From contig PAAY01000037.1 in NCBI GenBank assembly GCA_002698985.1, forward strand, positions 113,104 to 177,103: DNA of 64,000 nt, given 5' to 3'. The notes beneath the pieces were generated by a model. The model made no database searches. It saw only the letters and a list, made by a program, of their open reading frames with translations, and was not told the DNA's origin. This stretch comes from Saprospirales bacterium. Its GTDB lineage: Bacteria > Bacteroidota > Bacteroidia > Chitinophagales > Saprospiraceae. A program made the translations under genes and the position numbers. Below are positions 43,325 to 51,553 of the stretch, in pieces (positions within the stretch are counted from its first letter, which is position 1; every line of letters begins with the position of its first letter).

Positions 43325-44170
43325 ATGAAGAACGCAGAAGAGTTGAAACAACTGGTAAGGGAGAAGTACAGCGAAATTGCAAAGCAACCAAAATCAGTCA
43401 ATGAAAAGAGCTGTTGCGGTGCCGGCGATTGCTGCGGTGTGGATTACACCATTTTCAGCGACGACTATTCCCAGCTCGAGGGTTACAACCCCGATGCCGA
43501 CCTGGGCCTGGGCTGTGGCCTGCCCACCGAATTTGCGAAGATAAAACCCGGCGACACCGTGGTGGACCTCGGCTCCGGTGCCGGCAACGACTGTTTCGTG
43601 GCCCGCAGCATTGCAGGAGAAAGCGGCAAAGTCATCGGCATTGACATGACGGAGGCCATGATCGAAAAGGCCCGTGCCAACGCCGAAAAGCTGGGCTTCA
43701 AAAACGTGCAGTTTCGCCTCGGCGAAATCGAAGACATCCCCATGGGGGGCAACATGGCCGATGTGGTGGTCAGCAACTGCGTGCTGAACCTGGTGCCCGA
43801 CAAGGTGCAGGCTTTCAAAGAGATTTACCGCATTCTGAAACCCGGTGGCCACTTCTCCATTTCGGACGTGGTGATCAAAGGCGATTTGCCGGCTTCGCTG
43901 CGGGCAGATGCCGAGATGTACGCTGGCTGTGTGGCCGGTGCCATCCAAAAAGACGAATACCTCGGAATCATCGAAAAAACGGGATTTGAGGCGATCACCG
44001 TGCAAAAGGAAAAGGTGATACAAATACCCGATGAGATACTTGCTCAGTACCTCGATGAGGAAGAGCTGAAGGCTTACCACAACGGCAGTGTGGGCATTTA
44101 CAGCATTACTGTTTTTGGTCGCAAGCCTGCTGTTGATCCCTGTTGTCAACCCGGCAGCGGCTGCTGTTGA
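43325..44170 (+). CDS. arsM: arsenite S-adenosylmethionine methyltransferase
   Basis: 281 residues. The class I methyltransferase core has GDTVVDLGSGAGNDCFVA and GIDMTEAMIEKA, with the ArsM-specific cysteines: CCGAGDCCGVDY near the N-terminus, SNCVLNLVPDK and AGCVAGA. The protein ends with Cys-rich DPCCQPGSGCC. ArsM methylates As(III) to methylated, partly volatile, species. In an operon with arsR, and followed by two hairpins before the arsC-like gene. Confidence 0.93.
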   Translation: MKNAEELKQLVREKYSEIAKQPKSVNEKSCCGAGDCCGVDYTIFSDDYSQLEGYNPDADLGLGCGLPTEFAKIKPGDTVVDLGSGAGNDCFVARSIAGESGKVIGIDMTEAMIEKARANAEKLGFKNVQFRLGEIEDIPMGGNMADVVVSNCVLNLVPDKVQAFKEIYRILKPGGHFSISDVVIKGDLPASLRADAEMYAGCVAGAIQKDEYLGIIEKTGFEAITVQKEKVIQIPDEILAQYLDEEELKAYHNGSVGIYSITVFGRKPAVDPCCQPGSGCC

Positions 44171-44186
44171 ATAGGCATTATTCGGA

Positions 44187-44301
44187 TTTGTGTGCGTCAG
44201 CACACAAACCGTCCAAATTCATTGCTTTTGAAAAAGCTTCGTACAAAAGTTTTTAGAATAAAGTCTAATAATAGGCGGTGGCGGGAGCGGTTTCCCGCCA
44301 C
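44187..44301 (+). terminator. two hairpins between arsM and the arsC-like gene
   Basis: First: TTTGTGTGC, 4 bases, GCACACAAA (44187-44208). Second: GTGGCGGGA, 6 bases, TCCCGCCAC (44278-44301), followed by TGTTTCTTTTG. The second looks like an intrinsic terminator or attenuator 36 bases before the next ATG, so the arsC-like gene may be expressed by read-through or from its own promoter between the hairpins. Confidence 0.5.
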
Positions 44302-44336
44302 TGTTTCTTTTGAATTCCATCAAAACCAAGACTAAA

Positions 44337-44972
44337 ATGAGCAACCCATCACTCTCACCAGAATTGCAGTCCTTCCTGAAAGGGCTTGAAACAGAATTTG
44401 ACAGGATAAGTCCTGAAAGGCGGGAACTATTGAAAAGTCTGGGCAAGTGGATTGGCGAACAAGTGCAAAAGAACCAGCCTGCACACCTCATCGTCATCTG
44501 CACGCACAACTCCCGCCGCAGCCACATGGGGCAGGTCATGCTGGCCCTCGCTGCGCAATACTACGGCGTGCCGGGAGTGCACACCTGGTCAGGCGGCACC
44601 GAAGCCACCGCTTTCAACCCTCAGGCAGTGGGAGCCATGCAGCGTGCCGGAATTCCGGTGGAAAAGGTCACCAACGGCGACAATCCCCGCTACCGCCTCA
44701 ACCTGGACGGCCTTCCCGAAGCCGAACGCACCCTTTTCTCGAAGCGCTTTGACGAAACCCCGAACCCCAGTCAAAACTTTGCAGCCATCATGGTCTGCTC
44801 CGAAGCGGATGAGGGCTGTCCTTTCGTGCCCGGCGCTGCTGCCCGTTTCTCCTTCCCCTTCAGGGACCCCAAAGAATCCGACGGAACCCCACTCATGGAA
44901 TCCGTTTACGACGAAAGACTCCGGGACATCGGAAGGGAGTTTCTCTTCGCCATGAAGTGCGCAATACAGTAA
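44337..44972 (+). CDS. arsenate reductase-like low-molecular-weight phosphatase family protein
   Basis: 211 residues from MSNPSLSPELQSFLKGLETE (Met10 of the track ORF). The catalytic loop ICTHNSRRSHMGQV has the CX5R form of low-molecular-weight tyrosine phosphatases and the related thioredoxin-type arsenate reductases. The later segment AIMVCSEADEGCPFVPGAAARFSFPF contains two cysteines that could be the resolving pair, and PFRDPKESDGTP corresponds to the catalytic-Asp loop. An arsenate reductase that feeds ArsM fits the operon. A phosphatase cannot be excluded. Confidence 0.75.
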   Translation: MSNPSLSPELQSFLKGLETEFDRISPERRELLKSLGKWIGEQVQKNQPAHLIVICTHNSRRSHMGQVMLALAAQYYGVPGVHTWSGGTEATAFNPQAVGAMQRAGIPVEKVTNGDNPRYRLNLDGLPEAERTLFSKRFDETPNPSQNFAAIMVCSEADEGCPFVPGAAARFSFPFRDPKESDGTPLMESVYDERLRDIGREFLFAMKCAIQ

Positions 44973-44973
44973 C

Positions 44974-45143
44974 GGCGATTACCCGATCGCCGATTTACTG
45001 TACCGTCGATCTCCAAATCGACGGCCAAAAGATATACACACTCCCATCCTGATAAAACTAAACACATCTAAAAATTCTATTCCCTCCGGCTCGTCACGAG
45101 CTCTGCTCGTTGACGCATCTAAGTGGCGGCCTCCGGGCCGCCG
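44974..45143. repeat. modular palindromic repeat, copy A
   Basis: Non-coding stretch 44973-45225 holding a string of palindromic modules: CGGCGATTACCCGATCGCCG (44974), CCGTCGATCTCCAAATCGACGG (45004, given shortened by modules), the tag TGATAAAACTAAACACAT (45051), a nested box CTCGTCACGAG...GCTCGTTGACG (45091), and GGCGGCCTCCGGGCCGCC (45126). A further CAGCGATCAGGAGATCGCTG (45207) follows just before the GNAT stop. The same modules recur at 45802-46107 and, inverted, at the window end. Confidence 0.75.
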
Positions 45144-45225
45144 TATAGAATTTCATTAAACCAGCTTGTGAATCAGGCTTATTCATCTGTATTGGTCTGC
45201 TTCCTCAGCGATCAGGAGATCGCTG

Positions 45226-45735
45226 CTACATTCGCCGGATGGCGTAAAAAATCTCATCCTGCTTCTCCCCGTTTTTGATCAGGGTCTTTTCAAAGCGGGC
45301 CTCAAAGGTGAACCCGGCCTTTTCCAGCGCTTTTTGCGAAGCGACATTGGAGCCGAAAGGCCTGGCGAAGATCCTGTCTATTTCAAAGTTTTCGAAAGCG
45401 TATTTCACCATTCGGCGGATGGCCTCGGTCATGATACCCTTACCCCAAAGGTGCTCAGCCAGCCAGTAGCCCAACTCGGCGTTCAGCCGCTGGATGTCAT
45501 CTTGCGGATGCACCCCGATGCCTCCAACGAACTCTCCATCCACATCGATGGCCAGGATGTTTGGCGGCTTGCTGGCCATGGCATGGGCGATAAAAGCGCG
45601 CCCCGCTTCCGCGGTGTAGGGATGCGGAAACTTGTCCGTCAGGTTCTTCGCAATCTTGAAGTTGTTGGCATACCTGACCAGGCTGTCGAGATCGGTTTCC
45701 CGGAACGGGCGGAGGGTAAATTCAATTGAGGTCAT
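45226..45735 (-). CDS. RimJ/RimL-type GNAT acetyltransferase
   Basis: 169 residues from MTSIEFTLRPFRETDLDSLVRYANN; the track start is 19 codons too early and lies inside the repeat-rich leader. Acetyl-CoA loop region AEHLWGKGIMTEAIRRMVKYAF and IFARPFGSNVASQKALEKAGF are typical of the ribosomal-protein or antibiotic N-acetyltransferase group. Substrate unknown. It is enclosed on both sides by copies of the modular repeat. Confidence 0.82.
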   Translation of the reverse strand: MTSIEFTLRPFRETDLDSLVRYANNFKIAKNLTDKFPHPYTAEAGRAFIAHAMASKPPNILAIDVDGEFVGGIGVHPQDDIQRLNAELGYWLAEHLWGKGIMTEAIRRMVKYAFENFEIDRIFARPFGSNVASQKALEKAGFTFEARFEKTLIKNGEKQDEIFYAIRRM

Positions 45736-45801
45736 TGTTGATATTGTTGTACGATCTCCCAGCCAGTATCGACGAACTGGAGAGGGCCGCAACTTTCAGC
45801 T

Positions 45802-46107
45802 TGATAAAACTAAACACATTTTAAGGTTCTTTCCCCACCTGCTCGTCACGAGCTGCGCTCGTTGACGAATCTAAGTGGCGGCTTGTCCGCCTGTGGCGGG
45901 CCTCCCAGCGATCAGGAGATCGCTGTTACGTACTACGTACCGTCGATCTCCAGATCGACGACTGCAACCACCAGCGTGATAAAACTAAACGCAAATTTTA
46001 GGTCTCTTTCCCCGCCTGCTCGTCACGAGCTGCGCTCGTTGACGCATCTAAGTGGCGGCCTCCCGGCCGCCGTTAGTAGTTGCCAGCGATCTGGAGATCG
46101 CCGTTAC
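45802..46107. repeat. modular palindromic repeats, copies B and C (tandem)
   Basis: The 373 bases between the GNAT and ABC permease genes are almost all repeat. Copy B starts TGATAAAACTAAACACAT at 45802, copy C TGATAAAACTAAACGCAA at 45977, a period of 175 bases. Each continues with GCTCGTCACGAGCTGCGCTC, GTTGACG, a GGCGG...CCGCC palindrome and a CAGCGATC...GATCGC palindrome; copy B adds CGTCGATCTCCAGATCGACG. No gene is seen here. Confidence 0.8.
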
Positions 46108-46108
46108 A

Positions 46109-47431
46109 CTACCCCTTCGCCAAAGTCTCCGAGATGTCGGTGTTTCTCGCCTGCCAGGCCGGCAGCAGTGCCGCCACGAAACCCACCGCCAACGAACCCA
46201 AAAACAGCCAGCCTTCCTCCGGCAAAAACTTCAGGCTGGTAAACGCATAGCGGTAGGATTTCTCGAGGTAACCCGCCACCAGTGCAAGTCCGCTGTGGCT
46301 CACCACCATGCCGGCCACATAACCCAGCACGGCCAGCAGCAGGCCTTCCAGGATGATGAGCAGGAACAGCGTGCTCCGGGTGCCCCCCATTACCCGCACC
46401 AGCGCCAGCTCGTACTTCCGCTCTTTCAGCGAAGAGTACAAAGAAATGAAAACACTCAGCCCGCTCACCACCACGATGACCCAGGCCAGCCAGCGCAGCG
46501 TGTTGGCGCCCTGCCCCATGCTGGTTTGCAGGCGGGCAATTTCATTCGGCGGGCTTGCTGCCATCAGGTCGGTGTTTTCGTTGATGTTGCGGCCCATGTT
46601 CAGCGCCTGGATGTTGGTGCGTGACCGGAAGCGGATCAGGATGGAGGTGATCTGTTTGTCGCTGTGGTTCATCAGCTCCAGCCGCTGGGCCTCCGCCGCT
46701 TTGCGCAGCGAAACAGAATCCGGCATCTGTGGGGCCACCTCCACATGCTCGTGTTCGTGCTCATGCGAGTGGTCGTGAGCTTCATGTGCTGTGCTGTCGG
46801 AAGCCACGGCGCTGTGCTCGTGCGATGCCCAGATACTTTGTGTGGTGGTCAGTATGAGCTGGTCGATGACCGAGCCGGTGGGTTCCAGAATGCCTACCAC
46901 CCGGAAGTCGTGCTCGTGTTCGTCAAAGCCCTCCACCAGTCCGTGCGAGCTTTTGAAAGTGTCGCCAACGTGCAGGTGCAGCTTGCCGGCCACCGTTGCT
47001 CCCACCGTCACTTCCATGTCTTTTTCCCACAGCCGGCCCTGTGCCAGCCGGGCTTTGTACAGTTCCAGAATGTCGTAGGTGGTGCCGGCAATGCGGAAGC
47101 CCCGGTAGCTGTCGCCCAGCGAGAGTGGCACCGCCGTGGCTATCAGCGGGTGTTTCGGATTCAGAAAGGCCCGGGCGGATTCCAACGGGATGTTGCCGGT
47201 GGGATTGTCAACGTGGTACATGCTGCACAGGATGAGTTGCAGCGGACTGCCCTTGGCACCGATCACCAGGTCGATGCCTGCCAGGTTCTTGTTGAAATTC
47301 TCCTCCAGTTGGTGGTTCACGTTGAGAAGAAAAGAAACCAGGCCTACCCCCAGGGCAAAAAGCACCACACTCAACAGGAGGTTGAGGGGTTTGTAAAGCA
47401 GGTTTTTCCAGCTGAGTTTGAGAAGGTTCAT
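46109..47431 (-). CDS. ABC transporter permease (MacB/FtsX type) with His-rich insert
   Basis: 440 residues: an N-terminal helix (LNLLLSVVLFALGVGLVSFLL), a large periplasmic domain (about 45-285) and three C-terminal helices (TLRWLAWVIVVVSGLSVFISL, LFLLIILEGLLLAVLGYVAGM, WLFLGSLAVGFVAALLPAW), the MacB/LolCE/FtsX layout. The periplasmic part contains a striking His run, HEAHDHSHEHEHEH, near residue 220, which suggests metal (zinc or copper) binding. It pairs with the ATPase 27 bases upstream. Substrate unknown: lipoprotein, peptide or metal-linked export are possible. Confidence 0.85.
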   Translation of the reverse strand: MNLLKLSWKNLLYKPLNLLLSVVLFALGVGLVSFLLNVNHQLEENFNKNLAGIDLVIGAKGSPLQLILCSMYHVDNPTGNIPLESARAFLNPKHPLIATAVPLSLGDSYRGFRIAGTTYDILELYKARLAQGRLWEKDMEVTVGATVAGKLHLHVGDTFKSSHGLVEGFDEHEHDFRVVGILEPTGSVIDQLILTTTQSIWASHEHSAVASDSTAHEAHDHSHEHEHEHVEVAPQMPDSVSLRKAAEAQRLELMNHSDKQITSILIRFRSRTNIQALNMGRNINENTDLMAASPPNEIARLQTSMGQGANTLRWLAWVIVVVSGLSVFISLYSSLKERKYELALVRVMGGTRSTLFLLIILEGLLLAVLGYVAGMVVSHSGLALVAGYLEKSYRYAFTSLKFLPEEGWLFLGSLAVGFVAALLPAWQARNTDISETLAKG

Positions 47432-47458
47432 CTGTCGGGTTTGTGTGGTTCAGAACTA

Positions 47459-48112
47459 TCAGAGGGTGGACTGTACCTGTTGCGGCTCCAGTTCTATTTT
47501 CTTCGAAAAATGGGATTTCAGGCGGCTGTCGTGTGTCACGATCAGCAGCGTGGCGTTCACGTCGGCAGCGGTTTCCTCCAGCAATTTGGCCACCTCATCC
47601 GCATTCACATCGTCAAGCGCCGAAGTGGGCTCATCGGCCAGGATCAGGGCCGGTTTGTTCACCAATGCCCGGGCGATGGCTGCCCGCTGCCGCTCCCCCT
47701 GGCTCAGGGCTTCCGGCGGCCGGTTGGTTTTGTGGCCGATGCCGAGGCGGTCCAACAGCGATTGGATGCGGTCGTAATTCACCGGCAGGCCGGCCAGGTG
47801 CTGCGCCAGCGCCAGGTTCTCCCCCACGTTCAGCGAGCGGATGAAATGCGGCACCTGGAAGATGATGCCGATGTGCTGCCCCCGGAAGTGGTCAAGTTGG
47901 CTGGCAGAGAGCCGCTCCAGTGCCGTGCCCGCCACGGTCACAGTTCCGGCAGTGGGTGTCAGCAGTCCGCCCAGCAGGTGCAGCAGGGTGGTCTTGCCAC
48001 AACCCGACTGACCCAGGATGAGCCAGTGCTCCCCTTTCTGGCAGGTGATGTCGGGAAAGTGCAGCAGGTGTTTTCCGTCGTAGCTGTAGGTGAGGTCTTT
48101 GGTTTGTAGCAT
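47459..48112 (-). CDS. ABC transporter ATPase (LolD/MacB type)
   Basis: 217 residues with Walker A LGQSGCGKTTLLHLLGG, Q-loop IFQVPHF, signature LSQGERQRAAIARAL, Walker B LILADEPTSALD and H-loop LLIVTHDS. The length and sequence style match the type VII (LolCDE/MacB/FtsE) group, which powers mechanical work in the periplasm rather than pore transport. Partner of the permease that follows. Confidence 0.92.
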   Translation of the reverse strand: MLQTKDLTYSYDGKHLLHFPDITCQKGEHWLILGQSGCGKTTLLHLLGGLLTPTAGTVTVAGTALERLSASQLDHFRGQHIGIIFQVPHFIRSLNVGENLALAQHLAGLPVNYDRIQSLLDRLGIGHKTNRPPEALSQGERQRAAIARALVNKPALILADEPTSALDDVNADEVAKLLEETAADVNATLLIVTHDSRLKSHFSKKIELEPQQVQSTL

Positions 48113-48182
48113 GTCTTAATGGTTCAGGTTTTTCCGCTTGCTTCGCAATGCAGTCAGCAAATGTAGGATTTCAGAGGAACAC

Positions 48183-48190
48183 TATCTTTG
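48183..48190 (+). promoter_or_regulatory. putative promoter -7 element of the TMTC-like gene
   Basis: TATCTTTG matches TAnnTTTG exactly, 66 bases before the chosen ATG. No good -33 box is seen. Confidence 0.4.
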
Positions 48191-48256
48191 GGCGTTGGCA
48201 TTAACCGGTCATTTCAAAGACAAGCCGGATCTATCCCGTTGATTCAACCGCTGGAC

Positions 48257-50209
48257 ATGACAAAATCAAAAAAACTGACCCGAAAAGAAAAAATTGAAAG
48301 AAACAGGCAAAAGGGCGCAGCCGGGAGGCCGACCGGCGCAGCCAAACCCATGGTCCGGGAAACCCTGCTCCTCGGGCTGTTCATCGCCTTTGTGGCCTTT
48401 GCCATTTACGCCAACACCTTCGGCAACGACTTCATCCTCGACGACTCCAACGCCATCACGGAAAATCACTTCGTCAAACAAGGCGTGGCCGGCATCCCCG
48501 ACATCCTCACCACCGAGTACCGGGCAGGCTACTGGCAGGCCCGTGGCAACCTCTACCGGCCGGTTTCGCTGGTCATGTTTGCGGTGGAGTGGCAGCTCTT
48601 CCCCAACAACCCCTTTCCGGGGCACCTCATCAACGTGCTGGTTTACGCCCTTTGCGCTCTGCTCCTTTTCCGCCTGCTCTGCCGGCTGCTGCCCGGCTGG
48701 TCCGTACTGGTGCCGGCGCTCATCACCCTGCTCTTTGTGGTGCACCCCATTCACACCGAGGTGGTGGCCAACATCAAAAGCCGTGACGAGCTCATGTCCT
48801 TCCTCTTCCTGATCGTCAGCATCCACCTCTTGCTGGACTATGTGCAAGGCAAGCGCAAACGGGCCCTCTGGCTGGCAGGCCTTTCTTTTTTCTTCGCAAT
48901 GTTGTCGAAAGAAGGCGTCATCACCATGCTGGCGGCCATCCCGCTCATGCTCTTCTTTTTTACGAAGGCAAAAAAACAGCAGATCATACGGGCCACCGCC
49001 AGCCTCGGCATTGGCGCTGCCGTGTACCTGCTCATCCGGGCATCCGTGCTCAGCGCCCAAACCGGCGAGCATTACGACCTGCTGCTCATCGACAACTTTC
49101 TGGTGGGTGCACAGAGCTTTTCCGAAAGAACGGCCACCGCTTTCAAGGTCCTCGGCAAATACCTGTGGATGCTCTTCTACCCGAATCCCCTGTCCATCGA
49201 CTACGCCTACAACCAGATCCCCATCGTCAACTGGGCCAACTGGCAGCCCATCGCATCGCTGCTGGTGTACCTCGGCCTGGCGGGCATCGTCATCCGTCGC
49301 TTCCGCAAAAAGGAGATGTGGGTCTATGGCATTGCCTTCTACCTTATCGCCATCTCGCTCTACTCCAACCTGGTGCTGACCATCGGCTCCGGCTTCGGCG
49401 AGCGCTTCCTCTTCCTGCCCTCACTGGGTTTCTGTATGGCCCTGGTGGGTTTGCTGGTCCTGCTGACCCGCAGCCCATTGAAAGACAAAAGCCTCAACCT
49501 CACCCAAAGCCTCAAAGCCGGCAAAGTGCTCGTCCTCATCCTGTTGCCGCTCTTCGCTGCTGGCGCAGCAATGACCATGAACCGCAACACCGCCTGGAAA
49601 GACCACTTCACCATTTACGAAACCGACGTGCAGCACGCCCCCAACAGCGCCCGCCTGCACTACTGGTACGGCAACGAACTAATGAAGGAAAAGGCCCTCA
49701 AAGCCCCCACACAGGAAGAAAAAATGAAATACCTGGACCTGGCCATCGCCCAATACAACGAAGCCCTGCGAATACACCCCGAATACGGCGACGCCTACGG
49801 CCAGCGCGGCCTGGCCTGGTACCGCAAAGGCGACCGCCAGCGCGCCGCCGCCGACTACCAGGAAGCCATCAACCGCAAAGTGGGAAGCTGGAAGGTGTAC
49901 AACAACATGGGCGTGATCTACGGCGAACAGTCTAACTACCCCGAAGCCCTGAAACAGTTCCAATATGCCCTCAAAGTGGACAACCGCTACCCCCTGCCCT
50001 ATAAAAACCTTGGCGCCACCTACCTCCTCATGGGCGATATCGACAATGCCCTGAAATACCTCCACCAAGGCCTCCAATACGCCACAGAAACCGACACCGA
50101 CGTCCTCCGTGAAATCTACACCTACCTGGCCGAATGCTACAACCAGAAAGGAGATCAGGTGAATTTTGAGAAGTACAATAGGTTGAAGGAGGGGCTTGGG
50201 GGGAAGTGA
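48257..50209 (+). CDS. TMTC-like membrane protein with TPR tail
   Basis: 650 residues from MTKSKKLTRKEKIERNRQKG (Met24 of the track ORF). A basic N-terminus precedes about ten membrane helices (ETLLLGLFIAFVAFAIYANTF, NVLVYALCALLLFRLLCRLL, FFFAMLSKEGVITMLAAIPL). The first loop has the acidic motif FILDDSNAITEN, as in GT-C glycosyltransferases of the O-mannosyltransferase/TMTC group. The final 200 residues hold three or four TPRs (YNEALRIHPEYGDAYGQRGLAWYRKGDRQRAAADYQEAI). Probably a glycosyltransferase for surface proteins; donor unknown. Confidence 0.78.
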   Translation: MTKSKKLTRKEKIERNRQKGAAGRPTGAAKPMVRETLLLGLFIAFVAFAIYANTFGNDFILDDSNAITENHFVKQGVAGIPDILTTEYRAGYWQARGNLYRPVSLVMFAVEWQLFPNNPFPGHLINVLVYALCALLLFRLLCRLLPGWSVLVPALITLLFVVHPIHTEVVANIKSRDELMSFLFLIVSIHLLLDYVQGKRKRALWLAGLSFFFAMLSKEGVITMLAAIPLMLFFFTKAKKQQIIRATASLGIGAAVYLLIRASVLSAQTGEHYDLLLIDNFLVGAQSFSERTATAFKVLGKYLWMLFYPNPLSIDYAYNQIPIVNWANWQPIASLLVYLGLAGIVIRRFRKKEMWVYGIAFYLIAISLYSNLVLTIGSGFGERFLFLPSLGFCMALVGLLVLLTRSPLKDKSLNLTQSLKAGKVLVLILLPLFAAGAAMTMNRNTAWKDHFTIYETDVQHAPNSARLHYWYGNELMKEKALKAPTQEEKMKYLDLAIAQYNEALRIHPEYGDAYGQRGLAWYRKGDRQRAAADYQEAINRKVGSWKVYNNMGVIYGEQSNYPEALKQFQYALKVDNRYPLPYKNLGATYLLMGDIDNALKYLHQGLQYATETDTDVLREIYTYLAECYNQKGDQVNFEKYNRLKEGLGGK

Positions 50210-50251
50210 TAGCTCAATAGTAGGTGTGAGTGGCTGCAAGTGGCGCTACGC

Positions 50252-50743
50252 TTAAGACTTGCAGGGGCGGGGACCACTGGAGCTTGCCACAAAATTCTGA
50301 ATGTCGTATATCGAACCGTACTCAGGGATTCCGTAGATTGGCTCAAAGACCACCTTGTAGTTGTTGAAGTTGACACCACTACACTGATTCGATTCAATGA
50401 TGCCCTCGACGATGTTCTCCATCACCATGCCTTTGAAGTCCTCAAAGGTGTAGGTGTTGAGAATGCTGGCATCGAAGGGGAGGTAGAGGTACAACGGCAT
50501 CTGTTCCCGATCAAATTCGTAGAGTGACCTGTTGCTCACCGTATTGCGAATCTGATTGATTTTGACGCGTGTGGCATCAATTTGGACCTGGTCGATGTTT
50601 CCGATCATCAGACATGGCTCTGTGTCAGTGTGGTCGCACGTTGTAGTGTGTACATGTTCTTCAACCATCACCTGGGCAACAGCGCCAGGGAGATTGATGA
50701 ACACGAGAATTACGATGGAAAGAATGTACGTTATCTTGTTCAT
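50252..50743 (-). CDS. secreted protein of unknown function
   Basis: 163 residues with a signal peptide (ILSIVILVFINLPGAVAQ) and a short His/Cys-rich mature start, MVEEHVHTTTCDHTDTEPC, that might bind metal. The remainder has no domain I recognise. It may be the last gene of the minus-strand array at the left edge of the AT-rich island. An 8-base inverted repeat (CTGCAAGT / ACTTGCAG, 50232-50262) overlaps its end and may terminate both convergent transcripts. The region 50744-50828 contains a small hairpin (GGACTAC / GTAGTTCC on the minus strand) but no clear attC. Confidence 0.55.
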   Translation of the reverse strand: MNKITYILSIVILVFINLPGAVAQVMVEEHVHTTTCDHTDTEPCLMIGNIDQVQIDATRVKINQIRNTVSNRSLYEFDREQMPLYLYLPFDASILNTYTFEDFKGMVMENIVEGIIESNQCSGVNFNNYKVVFEPIYGIPEYGSIYDIQNFVASSSGPRPCKS

Positions 50744-50828
50744 AATTTTGTCTTTTTGTATTGTGGTGAATGAAAAGGGTTTAGGGAACTACGAGCTAGG
50801 CTGTAGTCCGTGTGAAAATTTTGTTTCA

Positions 50829-51227
50829 TTATGCACGTGTAGTGCACATTTTGTCCAATGAGATGTCACGTATGTCAATTTCTATTCTGTTCTCAATTGG
50901 TAAATTCCAGTCGCCTTCCCAACAACAATAAAACTCAATACTTTCTTGAGCCGTCATTTCGGTCAGTAAGTCGATAAGTTTCTGTGGTGATTTTTTATTT
51001 TCTTCATTTACCAATTCTGCGTCATAAAAATCTTCACTACCAAATCCAAAGTCGCAAGAACAACCTGAACTTGAACCAACATAATAAATGTTTTTCTTTG
51101 AGAATTTTGGTCGTAAAGCATTTACTTCTTCGTCAGTTGGCTTTTCAAAGTATATGACTGTTTGTCCAGCAACAAACGTCCCTAACTCTAATTCCTTGTC
51201 TGTCGATATGTAAACTGCTAAACACAT
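50829..51227 (-). CDS. hypothetical protein, putative third cassette
   Basis: 132 residues, no signal peptide; begins MCLAVYISTDKELELGTFVAGQTVIYF and contains a cysteine cluster GSSSGCSCDFGFGSEDFYDAEL. This looks like a small conserved cytoplasmic protein type often met as a lone ORF in mobile contexts; I cannot name a family. It lies directly beyond the second attC-like site in the same orientation as the other cassette genes. No matching arm GGGCATAAC that would close a third cassette was found, so the array may be eroded here. Confidence 0.6.
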   Translation of the reverse strand: MCLAVYISTDKELELGTFVAGQTVIYFEKPTDEEVNALRPKFSKKNIYYVGSSSGCSCDFGFGSEDFYDAELVNEENKKSPQKLIDLLTEMTAQESIEFYCCWEGDWNLPIENRIEIDIRDISLDKMCTTRA

Positions 51228-51285
51228 TTTTCTTTCTTATTCTCAATTATTTCTGATTGTCGGTTGTCGTCATAGCATTGGGCAT

Positions 51286-51412
51286 AACGTTTTTGCGCTT
51301 GGCGTTCGTGCGGGATTTCAGGGCACAAAACTGTCAACCCAGCACTAAAGCCCAATTGAAAAACTGCACTTGAATTTAAGCACGTCACCCCGCATGACGC
51401 CAAACGCATGTT
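51286..51412 (-). repeat. attC-like site 2 (closes the VWA-kinase cassette)
   Basis: 127-base imperfect palindrome inside the 326-base gap 51228-51553. On the minus strand the outer arm ends ACCGGTAAC, then GCGTTTGGCGT and TGCGGG pair with CCCGC and ACGCCAAGCGC, and the site closes CGTTATGC. Its R''-like arm ACCGGTAAC is the exact complement of GTTACCGGT at the start of the same cassette (55304-55312 on the minus strand). It lacks the strict RYYYAAC/GTTRRRY consensus. The rest of the gap (51413-51553) is AT/TG-rich and holds no gene. Confidence 0.7.
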
Positions 51413-51553
51413 ACCGGTTCGTGCTTCTTTTCTGTCGTGTTGTTGTCTGACCGTGTTGCAGTGTCTTTGTGCGTTGGTTTGGTGGCTCTTTTGCAAAACT
51501 TGGCTTTAGCGTTGGCTTGTGCGGTTTTGCAAATGTGCCACCAAATGCGTTGG

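Noticed and set aside
46664-48109. 481-codon plus-strand ORF opposite the ABC transporter genes
   Set aside because: Spans two clear ABC genes on the minus strand in antisense; long only because of high GC.
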